From the NCBI GenBank assembly GCA_037447605.1, contig CM074822.1:1805809-1869808 (forward strand): DNA of 64,000 nt, read 5' to 3'. Origin of the DNA: Zygnema circumcarinatum. Lineage: Eukaryota; Streptophyta; Zygnematophyceae; Zygnematales; Zygnemataceae. A model generated the notes under the pieces. That model saw nothing but the letters and a program-made list of their open reading frames with translations. It did no database searches and was not told the DNA's origin. The translations under genes and the position numbers were made by a program. Positions 9,782-21,048 of the stretch are shown in pieces; within the stretch, counting starts at the first letter, position 1, and the number at the start of each line of letters is the position of its first letter.

Positions 9782-12700
9782 ATGGGGTGTCCAGACTGCG
9801 CCAAAGTAAGTTCAGGTTTTTTCACATTTTTGGATCGTTTCTAAAAGTTTGCTACTTTTGCGAACTATTGCTAGATGAAGCTATTTCTGCAAACTGGGAA
9901 AGGATTTATTGGGTTGATGTTGCCAGGTACAAGAAATTTTGGTTTCTTACTGTCTTATTTCGAAATGTTGAACTGGATAATTGCTCCTCCCTAATGCCAA
10001 GGGATTCAAGACTCTCGAGTGTCTACTACAAGCATGCCGCTGAGCCTTTTCCTGTCGTTTGGACTTAGTTTCTGATTAGTAGAGGCTTCTGTGAATACAA
10101 ATTTGAGACTATACGGTGCGGTCTTTACACTACATGCATGCACATGCCTTGTGTCGATATTGCTCCATGTAGGCGAGAGGTAGCACTGCGAACCATCTGG
10201 TGTGGTCTGCTCTGGTCTGAATCCATGAGCCATTGCACTGTGTTTTCCGTCCCTGCAGCTGCAAGCACGGCTGGAGAAGGTCGAGGCCGGACGCCAAAAG
10301 CTGCGGCAGGCCATGAATCTCGTCAAGGACCGTGTGGAGGAGATTCCAGCTCTTCGCAAAGGTTTGTTATATACACGTGACCTTTCTCAAAAGAGAAATG
10401 TCATCTATGGATCGCTAATGCCAAATTCCAGCATGATTACAAATGCCCGAGCTGTCGTCAAGGTGACTTATTAAGTGATTCTCTCACATGATCTCGAAGC
10501 AATGTCTTTGTTCACTTTTTCATGACAGCCTGAAGGTAGGTATTTTATTCTCCTAACGAGTTAAGAATTCAAGTCACCAAGACGTTGTATTGGTTCGCCT
10601 CCAGAGGCCACCTTCAAATGGCTCGTGTTGAAGTAATTTCATACACAGAAAGAACCAGCTGTTTAGCTCAAACGAGGAGTCTTCTCTAGTCATTTGAAAA
10701 TCAATCGGCTTTCAATGGATTACTCTAAGAAGTACTTCAATCCAACTTTCATTTCTTAGAACATTTTTTTTTCCATTTAGATAGTTCTCTTTAGTCAGGC
10801 CCTCGAAACGCTGGGGATGGATTCCTTGTGCATATGTCCGCAAGTCTTGTAGTTCAATTGTTTAACTACAAACATTGATCAATAGACATCTTTGAATGTT
10901 TTGCCTGATCCATTTTCGATCAATTCATTTGACATCCATTGCAAAGGTATAGTTTCTGCTTTTGTTGTTAGATGCTTGACGGTTAACTTGGATTATTGAA
11001 CGAATGCAGTAGCTTGAAAGCCTGGAACTGCTCAAGAATGCACCTCTATTTGCAATGAATAATGAACCCATGGAACAGGTTTGGGCCCATCCCAGCAATT
11101 TTGCAAGTTGGGTAGTCTGATTCTCACTCAGGCCAAATCTGGACAGATCTCGATGAGGAGAAGGCGAAGGCAGAAGCAGAGAGGCGCCGTGCTGAAGAAG
11201 AGCACAACCGTGCTCAAATGGAGCAGGCTCGTGCAGACGCTGAGAAAAAGCGTGCAGATGATGAGAAGAAGCACGTAGCTTTTGAAAAAAAGCGCGCGGA
11301 TGAAGCGAAAACCTATGCAGCTTCTGAAAAGAAGCGTGCAGACGAAGAGTTTTCTCGGGCAGAGCGAGAATTCCGCCGCGCTGAAGGCGAGAAACGAAGA
11401 GCTGATGCTCTTATGCGACAGGTTGAAGTTGAGAAAGGAAAGGCAGCAGAGCAGACAGCTATGGCAAGGCAGACAAAGCAGGAGCTGGAGAAAGCGCTTC
11501 ATGAGAGCAGCTTCGAGCAGACTAAGTGGAAAAATCAGGTGAGAGGTGGAAGATGAAGCAATGCTGGTCGCATCAGTCTTTCACTGTGGCATTCCACCCC
11601 TCACTTTTGCATTCACAGATGTCTTGCCCGTTGGCAGGCGTGACAGGAAAAAGTGGAAAATCGAAAGAGCTCCTATAGGGTGACCCGCAGCTGACGTATG
11701 CGTGCAGGCCGGGGGTGCAGTGGTCGGAGTGAGGGAGGTGATGGCGTCTGTGCGGGCAGTCACTGCCACTATTGAAGCCTTCATCCCTAAGAAAGGGCTT
11801 ACTCAACAGGCTTGTCTTGAAGCCCGTGCTGAAGATGGGGAGATGGACCTTGATGCGGCGCTGCGGCTATTGACTTCTGCTGTGAAGGATCTGTGGAATA
11901 CAGTGGTTCGTTTGAAGAAGGAGCTTCAAGCTCTGAAGAGCAGGGGGGCAGAGAGTCAGCAGTGCATGAAGTCAACCATGGATTCTCTTCGGAAAATGCG
12001 GCACTCTCTTCGACGGCAGTTCAAAGGTTTAGAAGGATGGGGTCTCATTGGCCCAAATCGGTTATCAGGAGCTAATGGAACGCCATCTGGACGACCTTTT
12101 GAAAGAGGAAAGGAAGCGAAGGAGGAGAATTTGCTCCTGCTACAGTTGCCTGTAGGTATGGCTGAACAGATAGATATGTATGAAGGCGGAGCAGCAGACG
12201 ATCAAATAATGGAAAGGGGAGTTGCACAAGTGGAGGGATTTCTGTCCGTTAAAGCAGAGGGGAAAAAAGGCAGCAAGAGGGATGAGGATGGCAAGCGTCA
12301 TCGAAAATCAAAACGAGCAAAGAGTCATTCTGAAATGGAGGTAAGAGCTATAAAGGACGATTTTTCGAAGCCAGTTGATCTACACCAGAAAGGTGGGCTG
12401 TCTGCTGTCACGAAGGGTAGTCTGGGCTTGGAGGTTATATTGTGGGGCGAAAGTGATGAAGGAGAAGGGGCTGGTGGAGAAGCACATGTAGACCAATGTA
12501 TGGTGGAAAAGGGGGACGATATGGAGAAGGTTACGGGGACTATTGGAGAAGGGGAAGCTGTCGCCAGAGAATCAAAAGCTGAGGAGGCATCAGCTGCTAT
12601 GGAATCGGCTGTTGGTGGAGTCGTGCACATGCACAGCATGGAACATGGGAAGGATGAAGTTGCCTGTGATGGTATGGAAGGGGAGGAGGGAGACGAGTTG

Positions 12701-15700
12701 CTGTCAGATGGTATGGATGAGGTCAGTGTACTTCTACAGTGGAAGCCACCAAGGCCCTTGTCTCCCACTCTTCCAGACTCGCGGAGGTTCGTCTCTGTTC
12801 TGCCAGAGGCAGAGAAGGATGGGAAGCTGCCGGCAGGAGAGAGAGGAGAGGATATGCAGGAGGGCCTGTCAGCAGGAGGTGAGCCAAAAGAGAGGAAGCG
12901 GAAGAGAGGAAGGCCCCCCAAAGCTCGGACAGAGGGGAGAGAGGACAAGAAAAAGAAGATCAATGGTAAGGAGAAGAAATTAAGAAAGAAGGCAGTGGAT
13001 GTGAGTGAGGAGGCACTGCAAAGACCTGATCAGATTGACGAGGAGGGCAAAGAACATGTGGGTTCTGTGGTCTTGTCTTTCCCAAACAGTTGCATTGAAA
13101 TGCAGGAAGAAGGAGCTCAACTAACCTCACTTAGGGAGAGCATGGGCAAGAAAAGAGCGAGGGAAGACGACTTAGATGCCCCTTCAACTGTTGGAAGAGA
13201 GATTCCTGTGCCTGGTAGGCAGCAGATTAGTACAGAAGATCGCTTTGAAAGGAGTGAAGGGCTGCAGAAGAAGTTGAAGGACCTCGAGGCTGATGATGCC
13301 AGTGAAGCTATACAACTTAATGCTCCGGAGATCCCATTTCGTGAAACCGAGGCATTGGAATCTGAAAAGAATGCAGCAAAAGCTGCAGAGGATTCTCGAG
13401 TGTGCAGGCTGGATCAAGCAGTTGACAGGAATTCTAAAGAATTACATAATCTCATTCTCTATGTCTGTGATGTGTGGGGTAAAACGCTTCAAATTCAACG
13501 ATTGAAGTGTGTGCTGTCATGGGGAAGAGTGCCAATTTTGCGGTCGAGAGAAGGGCTGGGGGAGAAAGAACGACTCTCTTATAGGGGGGTGACGGATCAG
13601 AGGGAGAGGATGAACAAGGACGACGGAAAGTTGAGCCACGCTGAAAGTGACGAAGAAAGAACCGTTGACAGCAGTGAGATAGTAGCTAGAGAGGGAGACG
13701 ATGTTGCAGATGAAGCTGTTGGTAGACTGACAGTCCAAGAGAGAATTTTGCCCGATCAAGTGGGAGATTGCTATGAAATACAGCATTCAACCAATCGGAA
13801 TGTAGCTCAGAGCTTAGCTGGAAATGCCTCACCTGGTGCTGCAAGGAGTCTAAAAGCTGAAGTTGGAGGTATTTCTGATAATACTGAAGGAAATATAGTT
13901 GAGAAAAGAGTAGTATCCATGGGGCAAAGGTGGAGGAGATTGGACACAAAGGAGGGGATGGGGCTAGCGCACCATCTGGCAGTTCTTTGTGAAGAGAGCG
14001 GCAAAGTTGAGGTGCGATTTCATTTTGCGCTCAGACTGCTCATGGGTTGAATGTGGGATGGTAGTAGGGGCCAACTAATTCAACTGCTTCTTTCTTACGG
14101 CTTGGTTGACTCTCACACAAGGTTTGCCCAGTTGGGCTGACCGAAGTTGTTGAACAGCTCGATAGCTAACTGAGAAGGACTGTACTTTTTCTTGTCTGTA
14201 CGTACCATCTCAAACTGACAAGGCTCTTTTTCAATATGGAAGCCCAATGTTTGACAATTCTTGGTGCATTGATTTGGATAAGCTTTCTTTAATCGTAGGC
14301 ATCCTTACAACTTATAACTTATTATTGTAAGGATATGTGGGTGGAGGGATGGCTGCAGGAAGTGAAGGAGACTTTAGTATGGATGTTTAGGTCAAGGGAA
14401 CTGTCTATACGTTGGCTCTGCTCTGTGCCAAAGTGCCTTTTGCATATATGGCAGAGGGGTTTACGTCAAGTGGACATCACGTCTGACCTTTTAGCACGAA
14501 CAATACAGGTATGGTGGGATGTATGTAGAGGAGAGAATAGAGTAGTAATAGAGTAGTCCTCACAAATTTATGAAAAAAAGCCATAATATGTTGAGAAGGA
14601 TTTGGAAAATGTACGTGGACTTAAATGGCGGCCCGTACGCTTGTATGCACAGTTGCATTTCGACCATTCAGTTCTGTATATGAAGATTGTTTTACAACTC
14701 CTGTTTGCTTTCTTTGCAGGCCATTTTGGAGGATATTACCTGTGCTGATTGTGACTCTCTTCATCATAAAGAAGAGGAGGTCGTAGCAAATGCCTCGGTC
14801 CCATCGCTATATCTTCAAGAGACCGACGCAGTCAGCACTATGTAAGCTGATGAAAGTCACTTTCACCTCTAGATGTGATGCAAACACATTATTACTGTAA
14901 TAGTAGTAGTACGAGTATCTCAATAGTTAGTCATTGTATTATGAGTGAACGCGTTTATTTCATGCTAAGGACCATAAAGAATGCTGAGTCTTACAGAACC
15001 TCTGCTTGCACAATGGCATGTTGCAGGGAGCCAACGGAAGATGGCCTGCCGCCTTGGGATTCCTTCAAGCCTCTGCTTTCTGACATTCTTGCCACACTGC
15101 AGCGTCTCTTCTCGGAAGTATCTTCTGCAGACATGTGCTTAGCATTGTCATGGGAATATCTTCCAAGTAGTAATCGTAATGATTCCGAAGCAGGGAAGGA
15201 GGCATCCCAGCCCATGCGCGCTGAAGCTTTCTCTCCTGCTACTTCTTTAACAATCGCACGCGCGCATGAGCTCCCAAGTGGTGGGACTCTCTCAACAATT
15301 GTTCGGTCAGCGGTTGAATTGGAAGCAAAGTTTGTGGTTTCCAGTGTTGGAAGGAAAGAGGAGGAAGGTTGTCAGCATTTGATGAAGCAGCTTGCAGCTG
15401 ACTGCAAGTTGCCAGAACCACTCAAAGGCACAGAAGGGGAGACAAGGAAGTTAGAGGATCAGACCGTCCAAGTGGGTTTAATGGTACCAAATGCAATTCT
15501 TTCTGAGGATATTCTTAGAGCCAAAGATGCTGTTTGTTCTATCACTGTCCCGCAAAATATCACGGCAAAAGAACATGATGTTCCGACAGAGCAAGCAGGT
15601 ACAGCTAGTGTGGCCCTTCCCTTGAAGTCTGAAGGCGAGGAAGAGCACCTAAAAAGTGTTGAAGTTAAAGACATGCATGGAGACAATCGCAAGGAACACT

Positions 15701-16252
15701 CTACATTCGATGTTTGTTCCGAACCTCTATTGGTCAAGGCCCTTCAGGTGCAAGTAGGAGCAGGTGCCCACGTGGCATCACCGCATGCAGTCCGGACTGG
15801 AGACCAAGACGAGGACTTGTACGAGGTAGCACAGGGGCCGAAAACACACCGTGACTTGGAGGAGGTTTCAAAGACTGCCATACTGGAAGGGCTATTGGGG
15901 AGGATAAGCAGTGATTCTGAGCGGGATCTGCAGGCTGATTTGGCAATGCATGCAGCGGCAGAGACAGTGCAGGAGGAAAATGAGTGGAGAGAGGTGAATG
16001 GTGGCAAAAGCAATGACGATTATTTGGAAGGGTTGGAAGGCAAGGAATGTGATGCTAGGAGTGGTGCTTTTCTGGTTTGGGATGAGGAGTTGTGCCGCAA
16101 AGAGATGCCACGTGGCAAGGTGAAAGAGATTATCGAAGCTACGCAGGCTATGGAGCTACTTGCAACCCACTTGGTAGGCTGCCTATTTCTCGTCCCGACG
16201 TGCCACTTTTGCTTGACTAGGGCCCTCTTTGTGGTTTAATGATTAGATTAAA

Positions 16253-16293
<41 letters not shown>

Positions 16294-17509
16294 TGTTTAG
16301 ATTCGCTGCATCTAGAAGTACAGACCAGGCTTCTGGAATTCAACGTTTTCAAACCTCCTCCATTGCTCCGGTTGTTGTGGGCTGTCAGATCACGCAGTAA
16401 GTGCCTTTAGATGGATGTGTGCAGTTTGGTTTTAAGCTGTTGAGTAAGAGTGTTCCATCTTAGAGCAGAGAAACTGGTTCGTTTGGTCGAATTGTGGACT
16501 AAGAAGTTTTTCTTTCCTTTGATGTGCTTTCAATGTTCAGGGCTGGGAGTGGTGCTATAACGAGCTTATTCTTGAGAGACTATGGCCGCCATTGGCAAAG
16601 GGCGCCCCTTCTCCAAATCTTGCTGGCAATGTTCGGCTGATGGGACGTCTCAGCCGGTGAGCCCTCCTCTCATCTTAACCGCCGGTAGCAGAATGCCATT
16701 GTCTTACGCCCTGAGTCTTACCTACCCTGTACGCTTTTGTACAAAAACGGAACGCAAAAAGTCCGTGAAAGCTTCTGTTAAAAAATAGAGCCTCAGGTGA
16801 GGGTATCCATGTGATGTTGAAACTTGAAAATAATAGAATTGTGTGGGTTCCCTTGCTGACTGAATACCACTCTGGCAAGCAGGCTTGGCTTCCTCCCTGA
16901 TGGGACGGAGCTGCCGGGAGTGGCCCACATAAGAGCCGCCCTTCGCCACATCCTTGAGATCGGAGGCGAGGAGCAGCCGCAGCCCTTCTCCTCCACTGCT
17001 CGTGCGGCAGCCACGGCGGCCCTGAAGGCCATGGCTGCCATGGCTGGCTGCTCGCTAGGCAGTTCGCAGGTCATGGGATATCCGAGCATTTTGAGGCAGT
17101 GCTCTAGCTAGAGCGAGGTTTTGTGTTGCAAAGGGTTGAAGGTGTATTTTACCTCGTCTCTTTCTCTTTCTGCTCTCGTTTGTTTTCTTGTGTACTCTCT
17201 CTTTTCTGCGCTCTCTTTCTGTTATTTCTCTCTCACACTCTTCTCCGCTCTCAGCTATCTCACTTTGTCGTCGTACCCTATCTCTCAGTTTTCCCTCTCG
17301 TCTCAGTTTTCTCTCCACTCTCTCTCCCCCTCTCGTCTCTGCTCTTTCCGCTCTCTGCTCTCTCTCTCTCTCTCTCTCTCTTTTCTGCTCTGCTCTCTAT
17401 CACTCTCTCTCCCTCTCGTCTCTGCTCTCTCTCTGCTCTGCTCTTCCTCTCTCTCTCCCTCTCTCTCTCTTTCTCTCCGAAAAGGTTTCAGGCAACGAGG
17501 TTGGAATAG
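9782..17509 (+). CDS. Large coiled-coil nuclear-type protein, possible MEE22/EMB1611 homologue
   Basis: Exons join in phase: 9782-9805, 10259-10361, 11147-11538, 11708-14011, 14332-14508, 14720-14841, 15027-16173, 16316-16396, 16541-16656, 16883-17069, 17492-17509. They give about 1556 residues. The N-terminus is MGCPDCAKLQARLEKVEAGR, followed by a long charged coiled coil rich in EKKRADEE-type heptads (residues ~45-173). The 768-residue fourth exon is acidic and disordered, with KRKRGRPPK (an AT-hook-like or nuclear localisation motif). The C-terminal ~250 residues look more ordered (GWEWCYNELILERLWPPLAK, LGFLPDGTELPGVAHIRAAL). The Cys-rich start plus short coiled coil recalls MEE22/EMB1611 (maternal effect embryo arrest 22), but I cannot confirm this by alignment. 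If intron 10 is not spliced, the protein ends at 17111 instead. Confidence 0.7.
16257..16291 (+). repeat. (TTG)n microsatellite in intron
   Basis: A perfect run of about 11 TTG units directly upstream of the exon starting at 16316, in the polypyrimidine/acceptor region. Confidence 0.9.
17150..17480 (+). repeat. Long pyrimidine (CTCT) tract before last exon
   Basis: About 330 bases are almost entirely C and T, rich in CTCTCT and TCTCCCTCTC. They sit in the last intron of the coiled-coil gene, immediately upstream of the acceptor at 17491. ORFs of Ser/Leu repeats here are artefacts. Confidence 0.85.
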
Positions 17510-18275
17510 CGGAACTGATTTTCGACAGAAGCACCTGCTTGGTGATGAGCATAAAGGGCATGGCGATGATCTGAAACTTGTAGCCGTTTTTTTGACGGAG
17601 CTCAAGTACATTCCATTTCCAACATTTTGGAAACCTACTGCAGCACTGTAATCTACGGCTCGACGTCTCTCTTCTTTTGGGCAAAAGTGAACACACGAAC
17701 TGGGAACCTTCCCTGCAACCCATCAAGTCAGCTCCAAGTTTCCATGTGGTTCCGTGGAACTGTTTTGACCCCGTTTTTTCAGCATGGTGGCCTCGGCAGC
17801 GTGTATGCACTCCGCCATGGAACAGTTCGTCTTCACGGAATTCGACTCCACATGGGAACGACTCGCCTTATAGCCACGCTGCACCGCACAGCCAACACGT
17901 GACAGGGATCGTTAGAGAGCTGCTGCAACCAACTGCGGTCCGTTCCAAGAGGCCTAAGCAGGATCAGCAAGCTTGCAAGCCCAAAAATGAAAGACAACCG
18001 AACAAATTGCAATAAAAAAACAGCATCGTACTCTTTCAAACTTCGATTCTGGAGAAATAAAATGACTCCTTGCACACCTCATGAAGGGCCGCAATGAGAT
18101 CTTTGCGGCGAGGAGTGGGAATTCGCCCTATGCGTGCTATCTGCACATCGCAGCTTACACCACACTCTTTGCCTGATCATCAGCTACAAGAATGTTAGGG
18201 TTTTAAAACTGAAGACGCAGGCAGGCTAGGCCCTAAGAGCCCCACTGAATCTAGCATAGGAGAAATATTACAAAG
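17510..18275. other. Convergent intergenic region
   Basis: This lies between the ends of two convergent genes. Short open frames (17510-17651, 17627-18015) show no recognisable domain and are probably 3' untranslated sequence. Confidence 0.5.
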
Positions 18276-20836
18276 TTAGGCCTCGCCCAGCACCTGATCG
18301 AGGTGAATGTATCCCGGCAAAAGCTCCGGATCGCTCTCCTCCGCCATGATGCCCAGCAGTTCCGCCAACTCCTGAGACTGAAACTGAAACTGGCCGGCCC
18401 CCTTCTGCATGGAACGGCTCGAGCTGGCGGACCCCTTTGATGGCGAGGTGGGATTGGTCCAGGACCACTCCTCGGCCAGGCGAGCCATGGCTGCCACGTC
18501 AGCACGAGAGTGCAGGGGACCCGTCCACATTGGGCCAATCACAGCCATCTGGCGAGGCTGGACAGAAGTAAGGGAAAAAAAAGGGAGGGAATGTGAAAAA
18601 AAAAATAAGGAAATGCTCAGTTACGGTAAAATCTGACGAAAGATCAAGGGCTGCTGAAAAAAAAATGCTTCAAAATGCTTTTTTGGTGTTTCAATGAATG
18701 CATGTGTGATGCCCTAATGCCCTCATCTTCCTGCAATGTGGGACTGCCACCTGGCAGCGGCTAGTAAGGCTCACCTCATGGCCATGTACAGATGATCTGC
18801 AGAGGGCGCTTCCAAGCTCTGACCACTCAAGGGTGGCTACATTGCCACAAGCGAAGCAATGGGCGATAAATTTGTAATTTCTGTAACGGTCAACCAGAAG
18901 TCACGGATCATTTGCCATCAGAACTAACATCTCAAGTCGAATTTCCACAGCAAACCAACAGTTTAATGAGATGGCTATTCTAGGATGCAGTTCAGAGTTT
19001 CAACAGCACCGTCAAAGTAGTTACCAATCACGTACAATGAGATGGTAGAAGGGGAGGCAGAAGGCCTTACTTACGAAGCCTTCCATTGTTTTTGAGGGAG
19101 CACGCGCAGAAGTGTGCGAAAAACGGGTCCGTGAAATGAGTAATGCGAAAAGACGGGTTGAACCGTCAATCCCCTCGTAGCGGCTTCTCTGACAACCCCT
19201 CCTATAAGCATTCGTAGACCAAGTTCATTTGCATATGGAAGGGGGCGAATGTATGCGCCATAAGCACCAAGCGACCTGTTCCATGCGGCAGGTTTTCAAC
19301 GGAGGATTAACTTCTCAGTTCCTCACTTTATCTTCAGTTCACCCCCTTACCCACCCCTCTCTCCCCNNNNNNNNNNCCCCCCCCCCCCCCCCCCCCTACC
19401 CTCGCTTTAGCTGCCTCCCCTCTCTCTCTCCCCCTCTCTATCTCTCTCTCTCTTTTTTTTCCCATTTCAAAGAGTCACTTGCGCACCATAACCTTCTTGT
19501 CACAAGAGCAATTCAGAGAAAGGAATTCCACACATACCGGAAAGGAGCATGGCCGCCGGAAGAAAAGCCATCAGTTGACGTAGCATATAGTAAGCCGCCA
19601 CGACGGATTGCCATTAAGGCTGAACCCAAAAACACCGAGTCGCTCCCAAATGAATCCACATCAATGAGGTCATAGTAATCTTTCACCTGTCAATTGCAAA
19701 ACTTGAAACTCACATATGAAGTTATTCAACCATTTATTAGACGAGCCTCGCCTTATAAGGCTCAATGAGGAAACGAACAATAACAATAAAGTGGTCCCAA
19801 GGACAACCTTGCCCAAATAAAACAAAAACTTGAATTTCCTTGTTACTGACAGAGCACACACTGTATTCCTCCACAGCAATTCGATATAGAAGCAGAACGC
19901 GTCTACTGATGTGTTAAGAAAACAAAAAGTTGATGATTAGAAAACGAATAGTTAACGTTTTACGATGCGGAACGCCGATACTATCTTCACCAAAGTCGAC
20001 CTATTGCAGTGGATTTCCTCATATAAATTTATTGACAAGTGTAGTGACTTACGTCAGCCCACCTGATAGCAGTGGAACAATATCCGATTGGCATCCTCAT
20101 GAGTAATCCTCCATCGGTCAGACTCAACAGTCAACCCACTGCTGCCATCTCCCTCCCAGTTCCAGCGTACTGATGCGGCACCTCCTTCAGCTTCATTCCG
20201 ACCCCTAAACCTTTTGCTGAATTCAACTGCATCAATTAAGCTATCACTACTTGCGCCGCCATTGTCAACACACACATCATCCAAAGCTTGGCCTGTAACG
20301 CTCGCATGTTCACATCCCTCAGCTTCACTCCTGCTTCCCGTCTCCTGAGCCCCACCTGCGTGTGTGAGATTGTGCAGGAGAGCGGGATGTGTGGCGGGGC
20401 TCGCATCATTCGCCCACACAAAGTCTGCTCCGGCATGCACCATATACCGAAGAGCCCGCACCCCACTTCCACACATTACATCCATCACCCTTAAACTTCC
20501 AACGCTTTCCCGATACAGCGCTGCGGCGAGCATCGCAAGGTCCCTCCCAAGCGCACTCTCTCGCCGATAAAAGGAATTCCCCAAGATAAAACTCGCTCCC
20601 CTTTCACTGCTACCTCCTTCCACCCCTCGTTCTGAGCCTCCAGAGGAAACCCAACTCCCATCCTTTCCATCAGGGACCCCACTTGCGGCCTTCACTGCAA
20701 TGCCATTAAAATTACCGCTCCTGCAACTCCTCCTCTGGCATTTCCCTTTCTCTCCCTCCTTCACCATCTGAACCTCTCCTCCTCTCCGTCCATTCAACCT
20801 CAGCCCCATGCCCGCCAGCCGCCCCGCCTCCGCCAT
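18276..20836 (-). CDS. TRM1: tRNA (guanine26-N2)-dimethyltransferase, TRM1 family
   Basis: Five exons on the minus strand join in phase: 20836-20063, 19686-19538, 19275-19075, 18880-18775, 18548-18276. They give 500 residues. TRM1 enzymes transfer methyl groups from S-adenosylmethionine to N2 of guanine 26 in tRNA. Visible motifs are FILGNSFYRRESALGRDLAM; the SAM-binding loop VMDVMCGSGVRALRY; VWANDASP; the acidic motif WRITHEDAN; the catalytic-region motif DVDSFGSDSVFL (most TRM1 have DxDPFGS, so Pro is Ser here); GGLLYATSTDGFSSGGHAP; AYGAYIRPLPYANELGLRML; HCFACG; and GPMWTGPLH. About 80 residues of low-complexity sequence are inserted between the motif II and motif III regions. It is divergently arranged with ndhN. 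A plastid or mitochondrial location is possible, but no clear transit peptide is seen. Confidence 0.93.
19367..19376. other. Assembly gap (10 N)
   Basis: Ten N bases followed by a run of about 20 C, inside TRM1 intron 2 (19537-19276). The gap probably reflects failure to read through the poly-C tract. Confidence 0.99.
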
Positions 20837-21048
20837 GGCTACGCGCTGCCAGCTGCTTCCCCAGAGAGAGGGCTGTCTCCAACCTTGGCGCTCATTCCAT
20901 GCACCCTCAGTTACAGTTACAGTTTCACAAACTCACGGAGCCGCCCGTTCCCTGGCGCCGCGTGCAGCATCATCCGCCACGCGGCACCCCCTGGCCGCTT
21001 TTTGCTCTGCGGTGAGGAAGGCGGGAGAGGTGAGTGGAGCTCTCAAAC
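20837..21048. promoter_or_regulatory. Short bidirectional promoter between TRM1 and ndhN
   Basis: Only 212 bases separate the divergent start codons of TRM1 (20836, minus) and ndhN (21049, plus). This interval must contain both 5' leaders and both core promoters, or transcription starts overlap. No TATA box is obvious, and it is GC-rich. Confidence 0.6.

Noticed and set aside
11010-11078. Possible exon LESLELLKNAPLFAMN in the coiled-coil gene
   Set aside because: Its phase does not fit either neighbour, while joining 10361 directly to 11147 keeps the frame open.
19367-19400. ORF 19229-19675 read across the N gap and poly-C run
   Set aside because: It crosses an assembly gap in a TRM1 intron, so the peptide has no meaning.
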